A stretch of DNA of 64,000 bases from Bradyrhizobium sp. B124 (lineage in GTDB: Bacteria; Pseudomonadota; Alphaproteobacteria; Rhizobiales; Xanthobacteraceae), in the NCBI RefSeq assembly GCF_038967635.1, contig NZ_CP152413.1:6886001-6950000 (forward strand), in the 5' to 3' direction. The position numbers and the translations under genes are program-made. The notes beneath the pieces were generated by a model. It had not been told where the DNA came from, made no database searches, and saw only the letters and a program-made list of their open reading frames with translations. Positions 46,060 to 55,761 of the stretch are shown here, piece by piece. Every line of letters starts with the position of its first letter. Position 1 is the stretch's first letter.

Positions 46060-47102
46060 TCGGCGGCGGTCCGCTCGGTGGCGCTCTGCGCCGTTCCGCC
46101 GTCGGCGTGCTTCTCGGTATGCTCGGCGACGAAGTAGATCGGCCGTGCCTTCAATTCGGAGAGGATCTTGCCGATATATTCGCCGACGATGCCGATCATG
46201 ATCAGCTGCACGCCGCCGATCGTCATCACGCCGATCATCAGCGAGGGATAGCCGGGGACCTGCTTGCCGGTGGTCAGCACTTCCCACAGGATCGAGAGGC
46301 CGAACAGGAAGGCCGCGCCTGCGAGCAGCGCGCCGAGCAGGCTGGCGAAGCGCAGCGGCGCCACCGAGAACGAGGTCAGGCCCTCGATCGACAGGCCGAT
46401 CAGCCGGCCGGCATTGAAGGTGGTGACGCCATGCGCACGCGGCGCCGGCTCGTAGTCGACGCGGATCTGCCTGAAGCCGATCCAGCTGGCGAGGCCCTTG
46501 AAGAAGCGGTTGCGCTCCGGCAATTGCCGCAAGGCCGCGGCCGCGCGCGGCGACAGCAGGCGGAAGTCGCCGGCATCCTCGGGAATCCGCTGCCGCGCGC
46601 CCCAGTTGATCAGCGCGTAGAAGCCGCGCACGGAAAGCCGCCGCAACGCCGATTCATTGTCGCGGTGCGCCTTCGCCGTGTAGACCACGTCGTAGCCGTC
46701 ATCGATCCAGTGCGCGACCAGTTGCTCGACCAGGGTCGGCGGATGCTGGCCGTCGCCGTCCATGAACAGCACCGCGCCGCGGCGGGCGTGGTCGAGGCCG
46801 GCCATCAGCGCCGCCTCCTTGCCGAAATTGCGCGACAGCGACACCACCTGGAGGTCGAGCCCGTCGGCGGGCAGGCCGCGCGCGATCGCAAGCGTGTTGT
46901 CCTCGCTGCCGTCGTCGACATAGACCACTTCGCAGTTAAGGCCGTAACGGGCGCGCAGTGAGCTGGCGAGGTCGATCAGCCGTTGGTGCAGCGCCACAAG
47001 CCCGTCGGCCTCGTTGTAGACGGGCACGACGATGGACAGACCCTGCGCGGCGGCGGTCTTGGCGGTTGTGGTCAGGCTGGAAACGTCAGAGCCCAGCATC
47101 AT
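46056..47102 (-). CDS. GT2 polyprenyl-phosphate glycosyltransferase
   Basis: A 348-residue DPM/ArnC-type glycosyltransferase. The GT-A domain has SIVVPVYNEADGL, VYVDDGSEDNT and MDGDGQHPP (metal Asp), and two C-terminal membrane helices (SLLGALLAGAAFLFGLSI, MIGVMTIGGVQLIMIGIV) place it at the inner membrane. Such enzymes load a sugar onto undecaprenyl phosphate. The downstream coupled deacetylase suggests a product deacetylated on the lipid carrier. A palindromic repeat (47118-47178) lies just upstream of its start. Confidence 0.9.
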   Translation of the reverse strand: MMLGSDVSSLTTTAKTAAAQGLSIVVPVYNEADGLVALHQRLIDLASSLRARYGLNCEVVYVDDGSEDNTLAIARGLPADGLDLQVVSLSRNFGKEAALMAGLDHARRGAVLFMDGDGQHPPTLVEQLVAHWIDDGYDVVYTAKAHRDNESALRRLSVRGFYALINWGARQRIPEDAGDFRLLSPRAAAALRQLPERNRFFKGLASWIGFRQIRVDYEPAPRAHGVTTFNAGRLIGLSIEGLTSFSVAPLRFASLLGALLAGAAFLFGLSILWEVLTTGKQVPGYPSLMIGVMTIGGVQLIMIGIVGEYIGKILSELKARPIYFVAEHTEKHADGGTAQSATERTAAE

Positions 47103-47117
47103 CGGTCAGGTTCCAGA

Positions 47118-47178
47118 ACTAGAGCGTTTTCCAGCGAAATCGGGTTCCGTTCGCGTGAAAGAAAACGCGTCGCAACGA
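47118..47178. repeat. Repeat (AGAGCGTTTTC...GAAAACGCG family)
   Basis: TAGAGCGTTTTCCAGCG and TTCGCGTGAAAGAAAACGCGTC flank a variable centre. Simple, uninterrupted copy of the element seen at 45134-45213. Confidence 0.7.
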
Positions 47179-47241
47179 GAGATCATGAACACAATATGGT
47201 ACCGACGGCCGGCTGTCGCCAACATGAACGGCCCCGCCTGC

Positions 47242-48219
47242 TCATTGTCGCAGGAATGCCTCGAGCTTGGCGAACAGCGGGTTCTCGCGGTCGAACACGT
47301 AGTCCAGCGACACCACCGACACGGTTTCGGCGCCGTGCTCGCGCAGGAAGCTGCCGAGCGCGTAAAGCTTGCCCGGTGGGCAGTGCAGCGTCAGCATGCC
47401 CGACGAGGTCGGGCTGCCGAACGGGGCGACCACGCCGAAGCGGGTATGCGCTTCGGACAGCAGCGCGTCGTTGCAGCCGGCGAACCGGGTTCGCACCTCG
47501 CGGTACTTGCTGGCGCGAGCGCGCGCGGCGATGTGGTCGAGGATGACGCGCGCGGTCTCGCGGGCGCCGGTCGACCAGTCGGCATCGCGGGAGGCGACGA
47601 GGTTGGCCTGGCTGCGCAGCATCACGCCGTCGTCGAGCACCTTGAGGCCGTTGGCCGCGAGCGTCGCGCCGGTCGTCGTGATGTCGACGATCAGCTCGGC
47701 GGTGCCGGCCGCGGGTGCGCCTTCGGTGGCGCCGGCGCTCTCCACGATGCGGTAGTCGCCGACGCCGTGCTTGGCAAAGAAGCCGCGCGTCAGGTTGATG
47801 TATTTGGTCGCAACCCGCATGCGGTGATTGTGCTGCTCGCGGAAGCCGCTTGCGACGTCGTCGAGATCGGCCATGGTGCGAACGTCGATCCAGGCCTGCG
47901 GCACCGCGACCACGACATTGGCATAGCCGAAGCCGAGGCCTTCGATCATCAGCACGCGCTTGTCGGCATCCGGAATGCTCTCGCGCACCAGATCCTCGCC
48001 GGTGACGCCGAGATGCACCGAGCCGCGCGCCAGGTTGGCCGCGATCTCGCTGGCCGACAGATAGGCGATCTCGACATTGTCGACGCCGGCGATGGTGCCG
48101 CGATAGTCGCGCGCGCCGCCGGCTTTCGACAAGGTCAGCCCGGCGCGGGCGAAGAAGCTCTCCGCGTTTTCCTGCAAGCGCCCCTTGGAGGGAACGGCAA
48201 CGACGAACGGCGTGCTCAT
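47242..48219 (-). CDS. hisG: ATP phosphoribosyltransferase HisG (short form)
   Basis: A 325-residue enzyme catalysing the first step of histidine synthesis, ATP plus PRPP to phosphoribosyl-ATP. It has the short-form N-terminus and the conserved blocks [39 protein letters not shown]. The longer C-terminal region is typical of alphaproteobacteria. It follows hisZ with a four-base overlap; short-form HisG needs HisZ for activity. Confidence 0.96.
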   Translation of the reverse strand: MSTPFVVAVPSKGRLQENAESFFARAGLTLSKAGGARDYRGTIAGVDNVEIAYLSASEIAANLARGSVHLGVTGEDLVRESIPDADKRVLMIEGLGFGYANVVVAVPQAWIDVRTMADLDDVASGFREQHNHRMRVATKYINLTRGFFAKHGVGDYRIVESAGATEGAPAAGTAELIVDITTTGATLAANGLKVLDDGVMLRSQANLVASRDADWSTGARETARVILDHIAARARASKYREVRTRFAGCNDALLSEAHTRFGVVAPFGSPTSSGMLTLHCPPGKLYALGSFLREHGAETVSVVSLDYVFDRENPLFAKLEAFLRQ

Positions 48220-49394
48220 CGGGCGCCTCCGTTGGCGCCGGCCTTGCCATGCCGGGTCATCGCCTCGATCCAGACCGAGAAGCCGACCGCGGGGATCGGA
48301 CTGGCCGAGCCGAGCTGCGTCATCAGCCCGTCATAGCGGCCGCCCGCGACCAGCGGCTCGGCGCCGTTGCCCTTCGCGTGCAGCTCGAACTCGAAGCCGG
48401 TGTAGTAGTCGAGGCCGCGGCCGAACGCGGTCGCGAACCGCGTCTTTTTGAGGTCGATGCCGCGCGCGGCCATGAAGCCGACCCGGCTCTCGAACTGGTC
48501 GATTGCCGCGGCAAGGTCGAGCCTGGCGTCGGACGCCAGCGCGCGCAGCTGCGCGATTGCGTCGTCGGGATCGCCCGATATGGCGAGGAAGCGCTTGATG
48601 GTGGCGAGCGCATCGCGCGGCAGCGCGCCGCCCTTCAGCGTCGATTGCTCGAGGAAGCGGTCGGCGATCTCGGCGACGGTGCGGCCGCCGACATTGGTGG
48701 TGCCGGCGATCGACATCAAATCGGTGACCAGCGCCAGCGCCGCCTTGCGGTCGGATCCGGCCAGCGCTGCGAGCACGCCTTCGTATTCGTTGCGGCCCGG
48801 CGCGGTCGCCAAGGTCAGCTGCTCGATGTCGTCGGTCAGCGAAACCTTGCGGTTGAAATCCTTGATCAGCCGGCGCCGCCACACCGGATAGAGCTCGAGA
48901 GCATCGATCAGCGCGTTGAACAGCGCGACGTCGCCCGTGCGGATCTCGACATCGGTCAACCCGAAGGCCGTGGTTGCCTCCAACGCCAGCGCCAGCATCT
49001 CGGCGTCGGCCGCGGCGCGATCCTGCCGCCCGAAGGATTCGATGCCGGCCTGCAGGAACTGGCTCGGCTGGCCGTCGCGATAGCGGAACACCGGGCCGAG
49101 ATAGCTGAAGCCGGCCGGCTGGCCGGCGCGGGGCGAGGCGAGGTAGTCGCGCGCCACCGGGATCGTGAGATCCGGCCGCAGGCAGAGTTCCTCGCCGCTC
49201 GGGTCGGTCGTCAGATACAGGCTCTTGCGGATGTCCTCGCCGGATAGGTCGAGGAACGGCTCGGCCGGCTGCAGGATCGCGGGTTCGGACCTGAGATAAC
49301 CGGCCTGCGCGAACGAGGCCAGCAGCGCATCCGCCCAGGAAGCCGCTCCTGGGGCGGATCCGGCGGCGGGTCGTGGTGCGGCAGCTTCGCTCAT
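48216..49394 (-). CDS. hisZ: ATP phosphoribosyltransferase regulatory subunit HisZ
   Basis: A 392-residue HisRS-like protein: [43 protein letters not shown] blocks. It lacks a tRNA-binding domain and acts as the regulatory partner of short-form HisG. ATG 49394 (MSEAAAPR) is preferred to the upstream TTG at 49439. The pair is coupled to hisG. Confidence 0.93.
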   Translation of the reverse strand: MSEAAAPRPAAGSAPGAASWADALLASFAQAGYLRSEPAILQPAEPFLDLSGEDIRKSLYLTTDPSGEELCLRPDLTIPVARDYLASPRAGQPAGFSYLGPVFRYRDGQPSQFLQAGIESFGRQDRAAADAEMLALALEATTAFGLTDVEIRTGDVALFNALIDALELYPVWRRRLIKDFNRKVSLTDDIEQLTLATAPGRNEYEGVLAALAGSDRKAALALVTDLMSIAGTTNVGGRTVAEIADRFLEQSTLKGGALPRDALATIKRFLAISGDPDDAIAQLRALASDARLDLAAAIDQFESRVGFMAARGIDLKKTRFATAFGRGLDYYTGFEFELHAKGNGAEPLVAGGRYDGLMTQLGSASPIPAVGFSVWIEAMTRHGKAGANGGAR

Positions 49395-49628
49395 CTCGAC
49401 GTCCAAAGGTCCGGATTCGGGTACCGGCACTGGTTCCAAGGGTGGTTCGGGGCAGCCCTTACCATGGCCGTATCACGGTTTCGACAGCGATCGACCAAGT
49501 GGCTTAATGATTGCGTGCGTTAACGATTTTACGACGGCTTGGCTAGGTGGAACCGGAACGTTCGATGGCTTATGGCAAACATTGCTAAAGCCTGTGGTCG
49601 CTCCCATAATTGGGGAGAGGGTCCCATC

Positions 49629-49880
49629 ATGAATATGAACGTGTCGTTGACCGACGAGTTGAGCGAGTTCGTCAAAACCAAGGTTGCGAGCGGCCGTTAC
49701 ACCTCGGCAAGCGAGGTCGTGCGAGAGGCGCTGCGGATCATGGAGCAGACCGAAGAGGCGCGATTGGCATTCCTCCGCAATGCCTGGGCGGCGGGACAGG
49801 CGAGCGGCGACGCGGGTCCGGCTGACTTCGCTGAAATCAAGGCGCAGGGACGAGCCCGGTTGAAGGCAGCGGGCAAGTAA
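49629..49880 (+). CDS. parD: ParD-like antitoxin
   Basis: An 83-residue ribbon-helix-helix antitoxin: NVSLTDELSEFVKTKV, YTSASEVVREALRIME. The N-terminus forms the DNA-binding RHH dimer and the C-terminus binds toxin. A dyad TCCC-ATAATT-GGGGA lies upstream (near 49602-49616) as a possible autorepression site. It is followed after one base by the ParE toxin. Confidence 0.9.
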   Translation: MNMNVSLTDELSEFVKTKVASGRYTSASEVVREALRIMEQTEEARLAFLRNAWAAGQASGDAGPADFAEIKAQGRARLKAAGK

Positions 49881-49881
49881 A

Positions 49882-50184
49882 TTGGGAAAGGTTCGCCTTT
49901 CTCGGCTCGCGCAAAGCGACCTCGCCGAAATCTGGTTTCTCATCGCATCCGACAAAGGACCCGCGACGGCAGACCATTGGATCGATCGCATTGAAGCGCG
50001 CTGCGGCCAGTTGGCGCAATTCCCTGAATCGGGCCCGGCGCGTCCCGACGTTGCCGATGGTGCGAGGATGCTGGTGATTTCGCGGTGGCTGGCGCTTTAC
50101 GAGATTATCCCAGGCGGCGTGCGCATCATGCGCGTCATCGATGCCGCGCGCTCTCTTGGAGAGCTGGATTTGTCAGGCGAATAG
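49882..50184 (+). CDS. parE: ParE-family toxin
   Basis: A 100-residue RelE/ParE-fold toxin starting TTG 49882, one base after the parD stop. It has the family pattern LSRLAQSDLAEIWFLIAS, WIDRIEARCGQLAQFPESG and ALYEIIPGGVRIMRVID. ParE toxins poison DNA gyrase; here the target is not tested. The TTG start keeps toxin synthesis below antitoxin. Confidence 0.88.
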   Translation: MGKVRLSRLAQSDLAEIWFLIASDKGPATADHWIDRIEARCGQLAQFPESGPARPDVADGARMLVISRWLALYEIIPGGVRIMRVIDAARSLGELDLSGE

Positions 50185-50212
50185 ACCGCCGGCCCGCGGG
50201 CCGCCGTTCCGG

Positions 50213-50965
50213 CTAGCCCTTTGCTCCCCAATCCCCCAGCGCCGCCTGCACCAGCGCCAGCGCCGCGACGGCGGCGGTGTCGGCCCGCAGGATGCGCGGC
50301 CCGAGTGCGAGACGGAGGATGTTGGGCTGGCGCAGCAGCAGCGCGCGCTCCTCCTCGGCAAAGCCGCCCTCGGGGCCGATCAGCACGTCGATCCCGCCGT
50401 TTGCGGCGGTCGTTGCCTGCAGCGCCTGCACCGGGTTCGCCACTTCGGCCGCCTCGTCGCAGAACACCAGGAGCCGTGCCGGATCGCGCCCCGCCAGGAA
50501 ACGTTCGAGCGGAAGGGGATCGGCGACCTCGGCAAGCGAGATGATCCCGCATTGCTCGGCGGCTTCAACCACATTGGCGCGCATCCGCTCGCTGTTGACC
50601 CGCGATACCTGGGTGAAGCGTGTCAGCACCGGCACGAGCCGTGCGGCGCCCATCTCGACCGCCTTCTGCACCATGTAGTCGAGCCGCGCATGTTTCAGCG
50701 GCGCGAATACGTAGATGACATCGGGCAGGCGGTCCTGCGGGCGGGTCTGCGCCGTGATCGTCAGCGTGTCGGCCCGCTTGCGGCCGGAAATCTCGGCGCG
50801 CCATTCGCCGTCGCGGCCGTTGAACACCAGCACGGTGTCGCCGGCGCCAAGCCGCAGCACGTTGCCGAGATAGTTGCTCTGGTCGCGTTCGAGCGAAACG
50901 GTCGCGCCGGCTCCGAGCGGGGCATCGACAAACAGGCGGGGGCTACGAAAATCGAGTTCAGGCAT
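50213..50965 (-). CDS. rsmE: 16S rRNA (uracil-1498-N3)-methyltransferase RsmE
   Basis: A 250-residue SPOUT methyltransferase. Core motifs are LIGPEGGFAEEERALL, ALGPRILRADTAAVAAL and an N-terminal PUA-like region. It methylates U1498 of 16S rRNA using SAM. The protein converges on parE from the other strand. Confidence 0.94.
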   Translation of the reverse strand: MPELDFRSPRLFVDAPLGAGATVSLERDQSNYLGNVLRLGAGDTVLVFNGRDGEWRAEISGRKRADTLTITAQTRPQDRLPDVIYVFAPLKHARLDYMVQKAVEMGAARLVPVLTRFTQVSRVNSERMRANVVEAAEQCGIISLAEVADPLPLERFLAGRDPARLLVFCDEAAEVANPVQALQATTAANGGIDVLIGPEGGFAEEERALLLRQPNILRLALGPRILRADTAAVAALALVQAALGDWGAKG

Positions 50966-51522
50966 GTCCTAGGTTCCTGAGCCGCGTTCTAGCCCAAAGG
51001 TGCTGCCAAGTATTGCCCGCTGCCGTTGATTGCGATCGGAGAGGATCGGCAGACACCGTAATAGGCGTCGGGCGCCGGCGCTAAGGCCGCTTCCATGCGG
51101 CGAGGCAAGTTAACCAAGCCGGGCGACACCGTAGTCCCGCGGACTCGTCAGGACCGCTCCGGCCAACTACTACAGGGGTGTCGATATATTGCTTCTGTCA
51201 CCAAGTCATTTTTGAAGTCCGAGGGGTCGCTTGCACGCGGCCCCTTTTGCGTTTCGGTCGGTGTGGGCCCGCAAATTCGAGCTGAGGCATGACCGAAAAT
51301 CTCGTTCAGGCACATTTGATGGCCCGGATTTACCGCCGTTCGCGGCCTAAAGGCTTAAAATCGGGGAACAATTTAATGTGGCCGGTGTGGCCCTACGCCG
51401 CGCTGTCGCCCAAATCCACGGGTTGTTAAGGGCTCACAGGAATCGTAAAACGCCCCCAAATTTCGTTGCTTCGTTTTGTTGCGCTGGGGTTGCCTGGACC
51501 TTTTGCCGGAGAAACACCCTCG
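50966..51522. other. 557-bp non-coding gap
   Basis: Holds the upstream regions of rsmE (-) and a secreted protein (+). An orphan plus-strand terminator lies at 51223-51248, so a small RNA may be encoded here. The short frame 51095-51292 looks non-coding. Confidence 0.5.
51223..51248 (+). terminator. Orphan intrinsic terminator, possible sRNA 3' end
   Basis: GGGGTCGC (51223-51230) pairs with GCGGCCCC (51237-51244), loop TTGCAC, then TTTT. The nearest upstream gene is on the - strand, so this would end a plus-strand transcript that starts in the gap. Confidence 0.6.
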
Positions 51523-52260
51523 ATGATCCGCCGACTGATCGTGCTGACCGTTGCCGCGACCGCCCTGTCCGCGGGGTACGCCGCTGCCCAGAGCGCCTTT
51601 CCGGCACCGCTGCCCAATCAACAAGGGAAGGCCGGCACCGCCTCGGATCCCGCTTTCCCGCCTGTCAATGGCATGCGTCCAAGCCAGGCCGGCAGCGCTT
51701 CGGATCCTGCGTTCCCGCCGGTCAACGGCGCGCCGGCGGCCAGGGTCGGCGCCACGCCGTCGGCATTTCCAACCAATGGTGCGGCTCCCATCGCCGGTGG
51801 CGGCCTGTCGTCTCCGCCGCCCCCGCCCGGCGCCGGTGGCGGCGCCGCCGGTGACGCCTGCATGAAGGATTTCGTTCCGCTGCGCGAGGAGACCGAGAAG
51901 CGCGGCAAGGCGATCAAGGCGGCGAGCGACCGGCACGCCAGCCCCCAGGAGGCCTGCAAGCTGATCGGCAATTATAGCCAGGCCGAAGTCAGGATGATCA
52001 AATACGTCGACACCAACGCGGCGAAGTGCGGGATCCCGCCGCAGATCTCCGATCAGCTCAAGAACGGCCACAAGAATACCGAAGCGCTGCTGAAGAAGGT
52101 CTGCAACGTCGCGGAGCAGGCGGCGGCGCAGCCGCGCGGGCCCGCGGGGCCGTCGCTGAGCGACGTGCTCGGCTCGTCCGCCTCGCTGCCGGAAGCGACG
52201 CCGACCAAGAAGGGCGGCAGCACCTTCGACACGCTGAACGGCAACGTTCTCACCCGATGA
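51523..52260 (+). CDS. Secreted protein of unknown function
   Basis: A 245-residue protein with a signal peptide (IVLTVAATALSAGYAAA). Early residues repeat the unit SDPAFPPVNG (twice or three times), then a Pro-rich stretch leads to a domain with DACMKDFVPLREE, ACKLIGNYSQAEVRMIKYVD and NAAKCGIPPQI, cysteine-containing and helical. Resembles helical cysteine-rich proteins of the order; no named family. It is 25 bases before ubiA. Confidence 0.75.
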   Translation: MIRRLIVLTVAATALSAGYAAAQSAFPAPLPNQQGKAGTASDPAFPPVNGMRPSQAGSASDPAFPPVNGAPAARVGATPSAFPTNGAAPIAGGGLSSPPPPPGAGGGAAGDACMKDFVPLREETEKRGKAIKAASDRHASPQEACKLIGNYSQAEVRMIKYVDTNAAKCGIPPQISDQLKNGHKNTEALLKKVCNVAEQAAAQPRGPAGPSLSDVLGSSASLPEATPTKKGGSTFDTLNGNVLTR

Positions 52261-52285
52261 TCGAGCGCCCGATGATTGACCGCGC

Positions 52286-53218
52286 ATGAGTGACGTCTCC
52301 GCCCGCGTTGCCGACTCCACAGGCAACTGGGTGGATACCCATGCGCCGGTCTGGTCGCGGCCCTATCTGCGGCTTGCGCGCTACGACCGGCCCATCGGCT
52401 CCTGGCTGTTGCTGATGCCGTGCTGGTGGTCGGCGGCGCTGGCCGCCGGCGTCGCACATGATGTTCGCTCGCTCCCGCTCGTCGTCCTGCTGTTCTTCAT
52501 CGGCGCCTTCGTGATGCGCGGCGCGGGCTGCACCTGGAACGACATCACCGATCGCGATCTCGACGCCAGGGTCGAGCGCACGCGGTCGCGGCCGATCCCC
52601 GCCGGGCAGGTCACGGTGACGCAGGCGGTGATCTTCATGGTCCTGCAGGCGCTGATCGGGCTCGCGGTGCTTTTGCAGTTCAACCGCTTTGCGATCATGA
52701 CCGGCATCGCCTCGCTCGTGATCGTCGCGATCTACCCGTTCATGAAGCGGATCACCTGGTGGCCGCAGGTCGTGCTCGGTCTCGCCTTTTCCTACGGCGC
52801 CCTGATGGGATTTGCGGTGACGCTCGAGCGCATCGATGCGGCTGCGATCGCGCTTTACGCCGGATCGATCGCCTGGGTGATCGCCTACGACACCATCTAC
52901 GCCCATCAGGATGCCGAGGATGATGCGCTGATCGGCGTCAAATCCACCGCGCGCCTGTTCGGCGCACGCACCCATCGCGCGCTGGTGATTTTCTATGGTC
53001 TCGCCGTGCTGCTGATCGGCGCGGCGTTCGCGCTTGCGGGCGCACGCTGGCCGGCGTGGATCGGCCTTGCGGCGTTCGCGCTGCATCTCGCCTGGCAGGT
53101 CCGCCGGCTCGACACCAGCGACCCCGCGCTCTGCCTGCGCATCTTCAAGTCCAACCGCGACGCCGGCTTCATCCTGTTCGCGAGCCTGGTCGTCGATGCG
53201 ATGCTGCGCGCGGCTTAG
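52286..53218 (+). CDS. ubiA: 4-hydroxybenzoate octaprenyltransferase UbiA
   Basis: A 310-residue multi-helix membrane prenyltransferase. The Asp motifs are complete: first NDITDRDLD, second DTIYAHQDAEDD. It joins the polyprenyl chain to 4-hydroxybenzoate in ubiquinone synthesis. ATG 52286. Confidence 0.95.
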   Translation: MSDVSARVADSTGNWVDTHAPVWSRPYLRLARYDRPIGSWLLLMPCWWSAALAAGVAHDVRSLPLVVLLFFIGAFVMRGAGCTWNDITDRDLDARVERTRSRPIPAGQVTVTQAVIFMVLQALIGLAVLLQFNRFAIMTGIASLVIVAIYPFMKRITWWPQVVLGLAFSYGALMGFAVTLERIDAAAIALYAGSIAWVIAYDTIYAHQDAEDDALIGVKSTARLFGARTHRALVIFYGLAVLLIGAAFALAGARWPAWIGLAAFALHLAWQVRRLDTSDPALCLRIFKSNRDAGFILFASLVVDAMLRAA

Positions 53219-53254
53219 GTCGCGAGAATGCGAAGCTGCGTCCCCATCCTCAGC

Positions 53255-53378
53255 TGTCATCGCCCGGCCTGTGCGCAATTGCGCACATTGACCGGGCGAT
53301 CCAGTACGCCGCGGCCTCTCGGCTTAAGCACAGCCGTCTCTGGAATACTGGATCACCCGCATGCGCGGGTGATGACAC
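53255..53378. repeat. Palindromic repeat (TCATCGCCCGGC family)
   Basis: TCATCGCCCGG...CCGGGCGATCCAGTA on the left, TACTGGATCACCCG...CGGGTGATGAC on the right; a large inverted repeat of the style common in such genomes. Confidence 0.75.
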
Positions 53379-53409
53379 CGCGTGGTGTGGCAACTTGAAT
53401 CGACAACCA

Positions 53410-53545
53410 TCCTCATCGTCGTCCTGGCGAAAGCCAGGACCCATTACCCAAATCTCGATTGTTGCGCGTCGCCGGGGCCACGATCCCGTTCATCACCGAA
53501 TGCGGTGGTTATGGGTGCTGGCTTTCACCAGGACGACCATGAGGT
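53410..53545. repeat. Inverted repeat (CGTCCTGGCGAAAG family)
   Basis: TCGTCGTCCTGGCGAAAGCC and GGCTTTCACCAGGACGACC are inverted arms around about 90 bases, mostly non-coding. Confidence 0.7.
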
Positions 53546-53571
53546 GAGAGTCGTGGAGCGGCGAAACGTAC

Positions 53572-54096
53572 TCAATCCCGCGCGATGATCTCGCGCTCGT
53601 CGCGATGCACGCTGGTGCCGTTGAGGCTGACGCCGGCGCGGCGGCGGACCAGGAATTTCGGGCGGCGCGCGCGGATTGCGTTGCGGCGGCGGCGGCGCGG
53701 GGCAGGCTGGCGCGGCGCCGGCTCGGTCAGTTGCGGGAGATGGAAGATGTCGCTCCACATCTGCCAGGCGGAGCTGATCTCTTCGGCATCCGAACTGGTG
53801 CCGAGCGGAATGGAGAGCGCGGGATCGCGGTGAACCAGCACCAGCATCTGCGCGTCGTCGATGCCGCGCAGCGCGACACCGAGGAAATCGCTGACGCGAA
53901 CATTGACCGCCATCCGCATCCCGAGAACGGCACGGCGCAGCACGACATGTTCGCGATGAAGCTCGACCTGCCGCATGCCGCCATCCGCGCGCGCATCCTG
54001 CGCGTGGAAGCTGAGCGGAAGGGAAAGTGGGTCGAGCCGCAGTGCGCGGCTCGACCCGGCGGAATTGATTCCGCTTGTTGGTGTTTGACGCCTCAA
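53572..54096 (-). CDS. Conserved hypothetical protein (DUF6101-like)
   Basis: A 174-residue protein: the N-terminal half (QVELHREHVVLRRAVLGMRMAVNV) and the middle (LVLVHRDPALSIPLG) form a compact domain, the tail is Arg-rich and Pro-rich (RRRRRNAIRARRPKF). It resembles a family of unknown function seen in this order. Basic tail suggests nucleic-acid or membrane contact. Family label is tentative. Confidence 0.65.
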   Translation of the reverse strand: MRRQTPTSGINSAGSSRALRLDPLSLPLSFHAQDARADGGMRQVELHREHVVLRRAVLGMRMAVNVRVSDFLGVALRGIDDAQMLVLVHRDPALSIPLGTSSDAEEISSAWQMWSDIFHLPQLTEPAPRQPAPRRRRRNAIRARRPKFLVRRRAGVSLNGTSVHRDEREIIARD

Positions 54097-54372
54097 AGCC
54101 CTAGTCTCCCCGCCGGGATTATGTTCCCGGTCGATGTGTGAGAGCCTAGCCGAGCGATGGCCGTTTCGGCTTAAAAAGCCTGGTTAACCGCTCCTCACCT
54201 GGCGCCATGATTGACAAGAGGTTGGCCCGCATGATTGACGAAGCCTTGCGCCGATCACTCAAATCTTTGTTGCCCGCCGGTGCAAAGTGCTTGAATTCCC
54301 TGTGAAACCGGCACATCTGGTTAGGTCTGTCGACGCCATTCCGGGCCCCCCTCAATCCGCAGGAATTCGTTC

Positions 54373-55761
54373 GTGAACTCTTCACCATCTGCATCGCGAC
54401 ACGGCGATACCTCCGATCTGTTCGATCAGTCCGGCCTGAGCGACCTTGCGCAGCGTCTGGTCGAGGCCGCAAAGCGCGCCGGCGCCGATGCGGCCGATGC
54501 CATCGCGGTGCGGGGCGTCTCGCAAGGCGTCGAAGTCCGCGACGGCCGCGTCGAGGAAACCGAGCGCTCCGAAGGCGATGATGTCGGCCTTCGGGTGTTC
54601 GTCGGCCAGCGCCAAGCGGTGGTCTCGACCAATGACGTCAGCGGCGACGGGATCGCAAAGCTCGCCGAGCGTGCGGTCGCGATGGCGCGCGTCGCGCCCG
54701 ACGACAAATATGTCGGCCTGGCCGATCCCGCGCTCCATGCGCATGATTTCCCCGATCTCGATCTGCTCGACCGCACCGTCCCGACCACGGCCGAGCTCGA
54801 GCAGCGCGCCATCGAAGCGGAGGCCGCGGCACTCGCGGTCAAGGGTGTCACCAAGTCCGGCGGTGCATCGGCCTCGACCGGGATCGGCGGCATGGTGCTG
54901 GTGACGTCGACCGGCTTCCACGGTTCTTATCTTCGCTCCAGTCACGGCATCTCGACGACGGCGATTTCCGGTGAGGGCACCGGCATGGAGCGCGATTACG
55001 ATTTCACCAGCGCGCCGCATGCGTCCGATCTCGATTCACCCACGGCCGTTGGCCGCAAGGCCGGTGAGCGCGCGGTGGCGCGGTCGAATCCGCGCAAGGT
55101 CGAGACTTGCAAGGTGCCTGTGGTGTTCGACCCGCGGGTTGCGGGCTCGATCGTCGGCCATCTGGTCGGCGCCATCAACGGCGCCTCGATCGCGCGCAAG
55201 ACCAGCTTCCTGAAGGACAAGCTCGGCGAGCAGTTGTTCTCCAGGGATATCCGTATCATCGACGATCCCCTGCGCGTGCGCGGCCTGCGTTCGCAGACCT
55301 TCGACGCCGAGGGCGTCGAGGTGAAAAAGATCGCGCTGATCGACGAAGGCGTGCTGACCACCTGGGTGCTGGACTCCGCGACCGCGCGGGAGCTCGGCTT
55401 GGTCACGACCGGGCATGCGCATCGCGGCGTGTCGTCCTCGCCATCGCCCGGAACCTATAATCTGCATCTCGAGCCGGGTGCGGTGACGCCGAAGGAGCTG
55501 ATCTCCGACATCAAGCAGGGTTTCTATGTCACCGACCTGATCGGCTCCGGCGTCAACGGCGTGACCGGCGATTACAGCCGCGGCGCGTCCGGCTTCTGGA
55601 TCGAGAACGGCGAGATCACCTATCCGGTCAGCGAAGTGACCATCGCCGGCCATCTGCTGCCGATGTTCAAGTCGCTGGTCGCTGCCAACGATCTGGAATT
55701 CCGCTACGGCGTCAATTCGCCGACGCTGCGCATCGAGGGCCTGACGCTTGGCGGACGCTGA
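54373..55761 (+). CDS. pmbA: PmbA/TldD-family metalloprotease
   Basis: A 462-residue protein of the TldD/PmbA family (TldE-like). Conserved regions are GRVEETERSEGDDVGLRVFV, VVFDPRVAGSIVGHLVGAING and SGVNGVTGDYSRGASGFW. Together with TldD it cleaves peptides such as modified microcins. GTG start at 54373. The start of the next gene overlaps its end. Confidence 0.93.
   Translation: MNSSPSASRHGDTSDLFDQSGLSDLAQRLVEAAKRAGADAADAIAVRGVSQGVEVRDGRVEETERSEGDDVGLRVFVGQRQAVVSTNDVSGDGIAKLAERAVAMARVAPDDKYVGLADPALHAHDFPDLDLLDRTVPTTAELEQRAIEAEAAALAVKGVTKSGGASASTGIGGMVLVTSTGFHGSYLRSSHGISTTAISGEGTGMERDYDFTSAPHASDLDSPTAVGRKAGERAVARSNPRKVETCKVPVVFDPRVAGSIVGHLVGAINGASIARKTSFLKDKLGEQLFSRDIRIIDDPLRVRGLRSQTFDAEGVEVKKIALIDEGVLTTWVLDSATARELGLVTTGHAHRGVSSSPSPGTYNLHLEPGAVTPKELISDIKQGFYVTDLIGSGVNGVTGDYSRGASGFWIENGEITYPVSEVTIAGHLLPMFKSLVAANDLEFRYGVNSPTLRIEGLTLGGR

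Larger units (their letters stand above)
53219..53571. other. 353-bp gap filled by two repeats
   Basis: Contains only repeats: 53255-53378 and 53410-53545. No gene between ubiA and the 53572 gene. Confidence 0.7.

Noticed and set aside
51095..51292. 65-residue ORF in the rsmE upstream gap
   Set aside because: No ribosome site, and it runs through the terminator stem at 51223.
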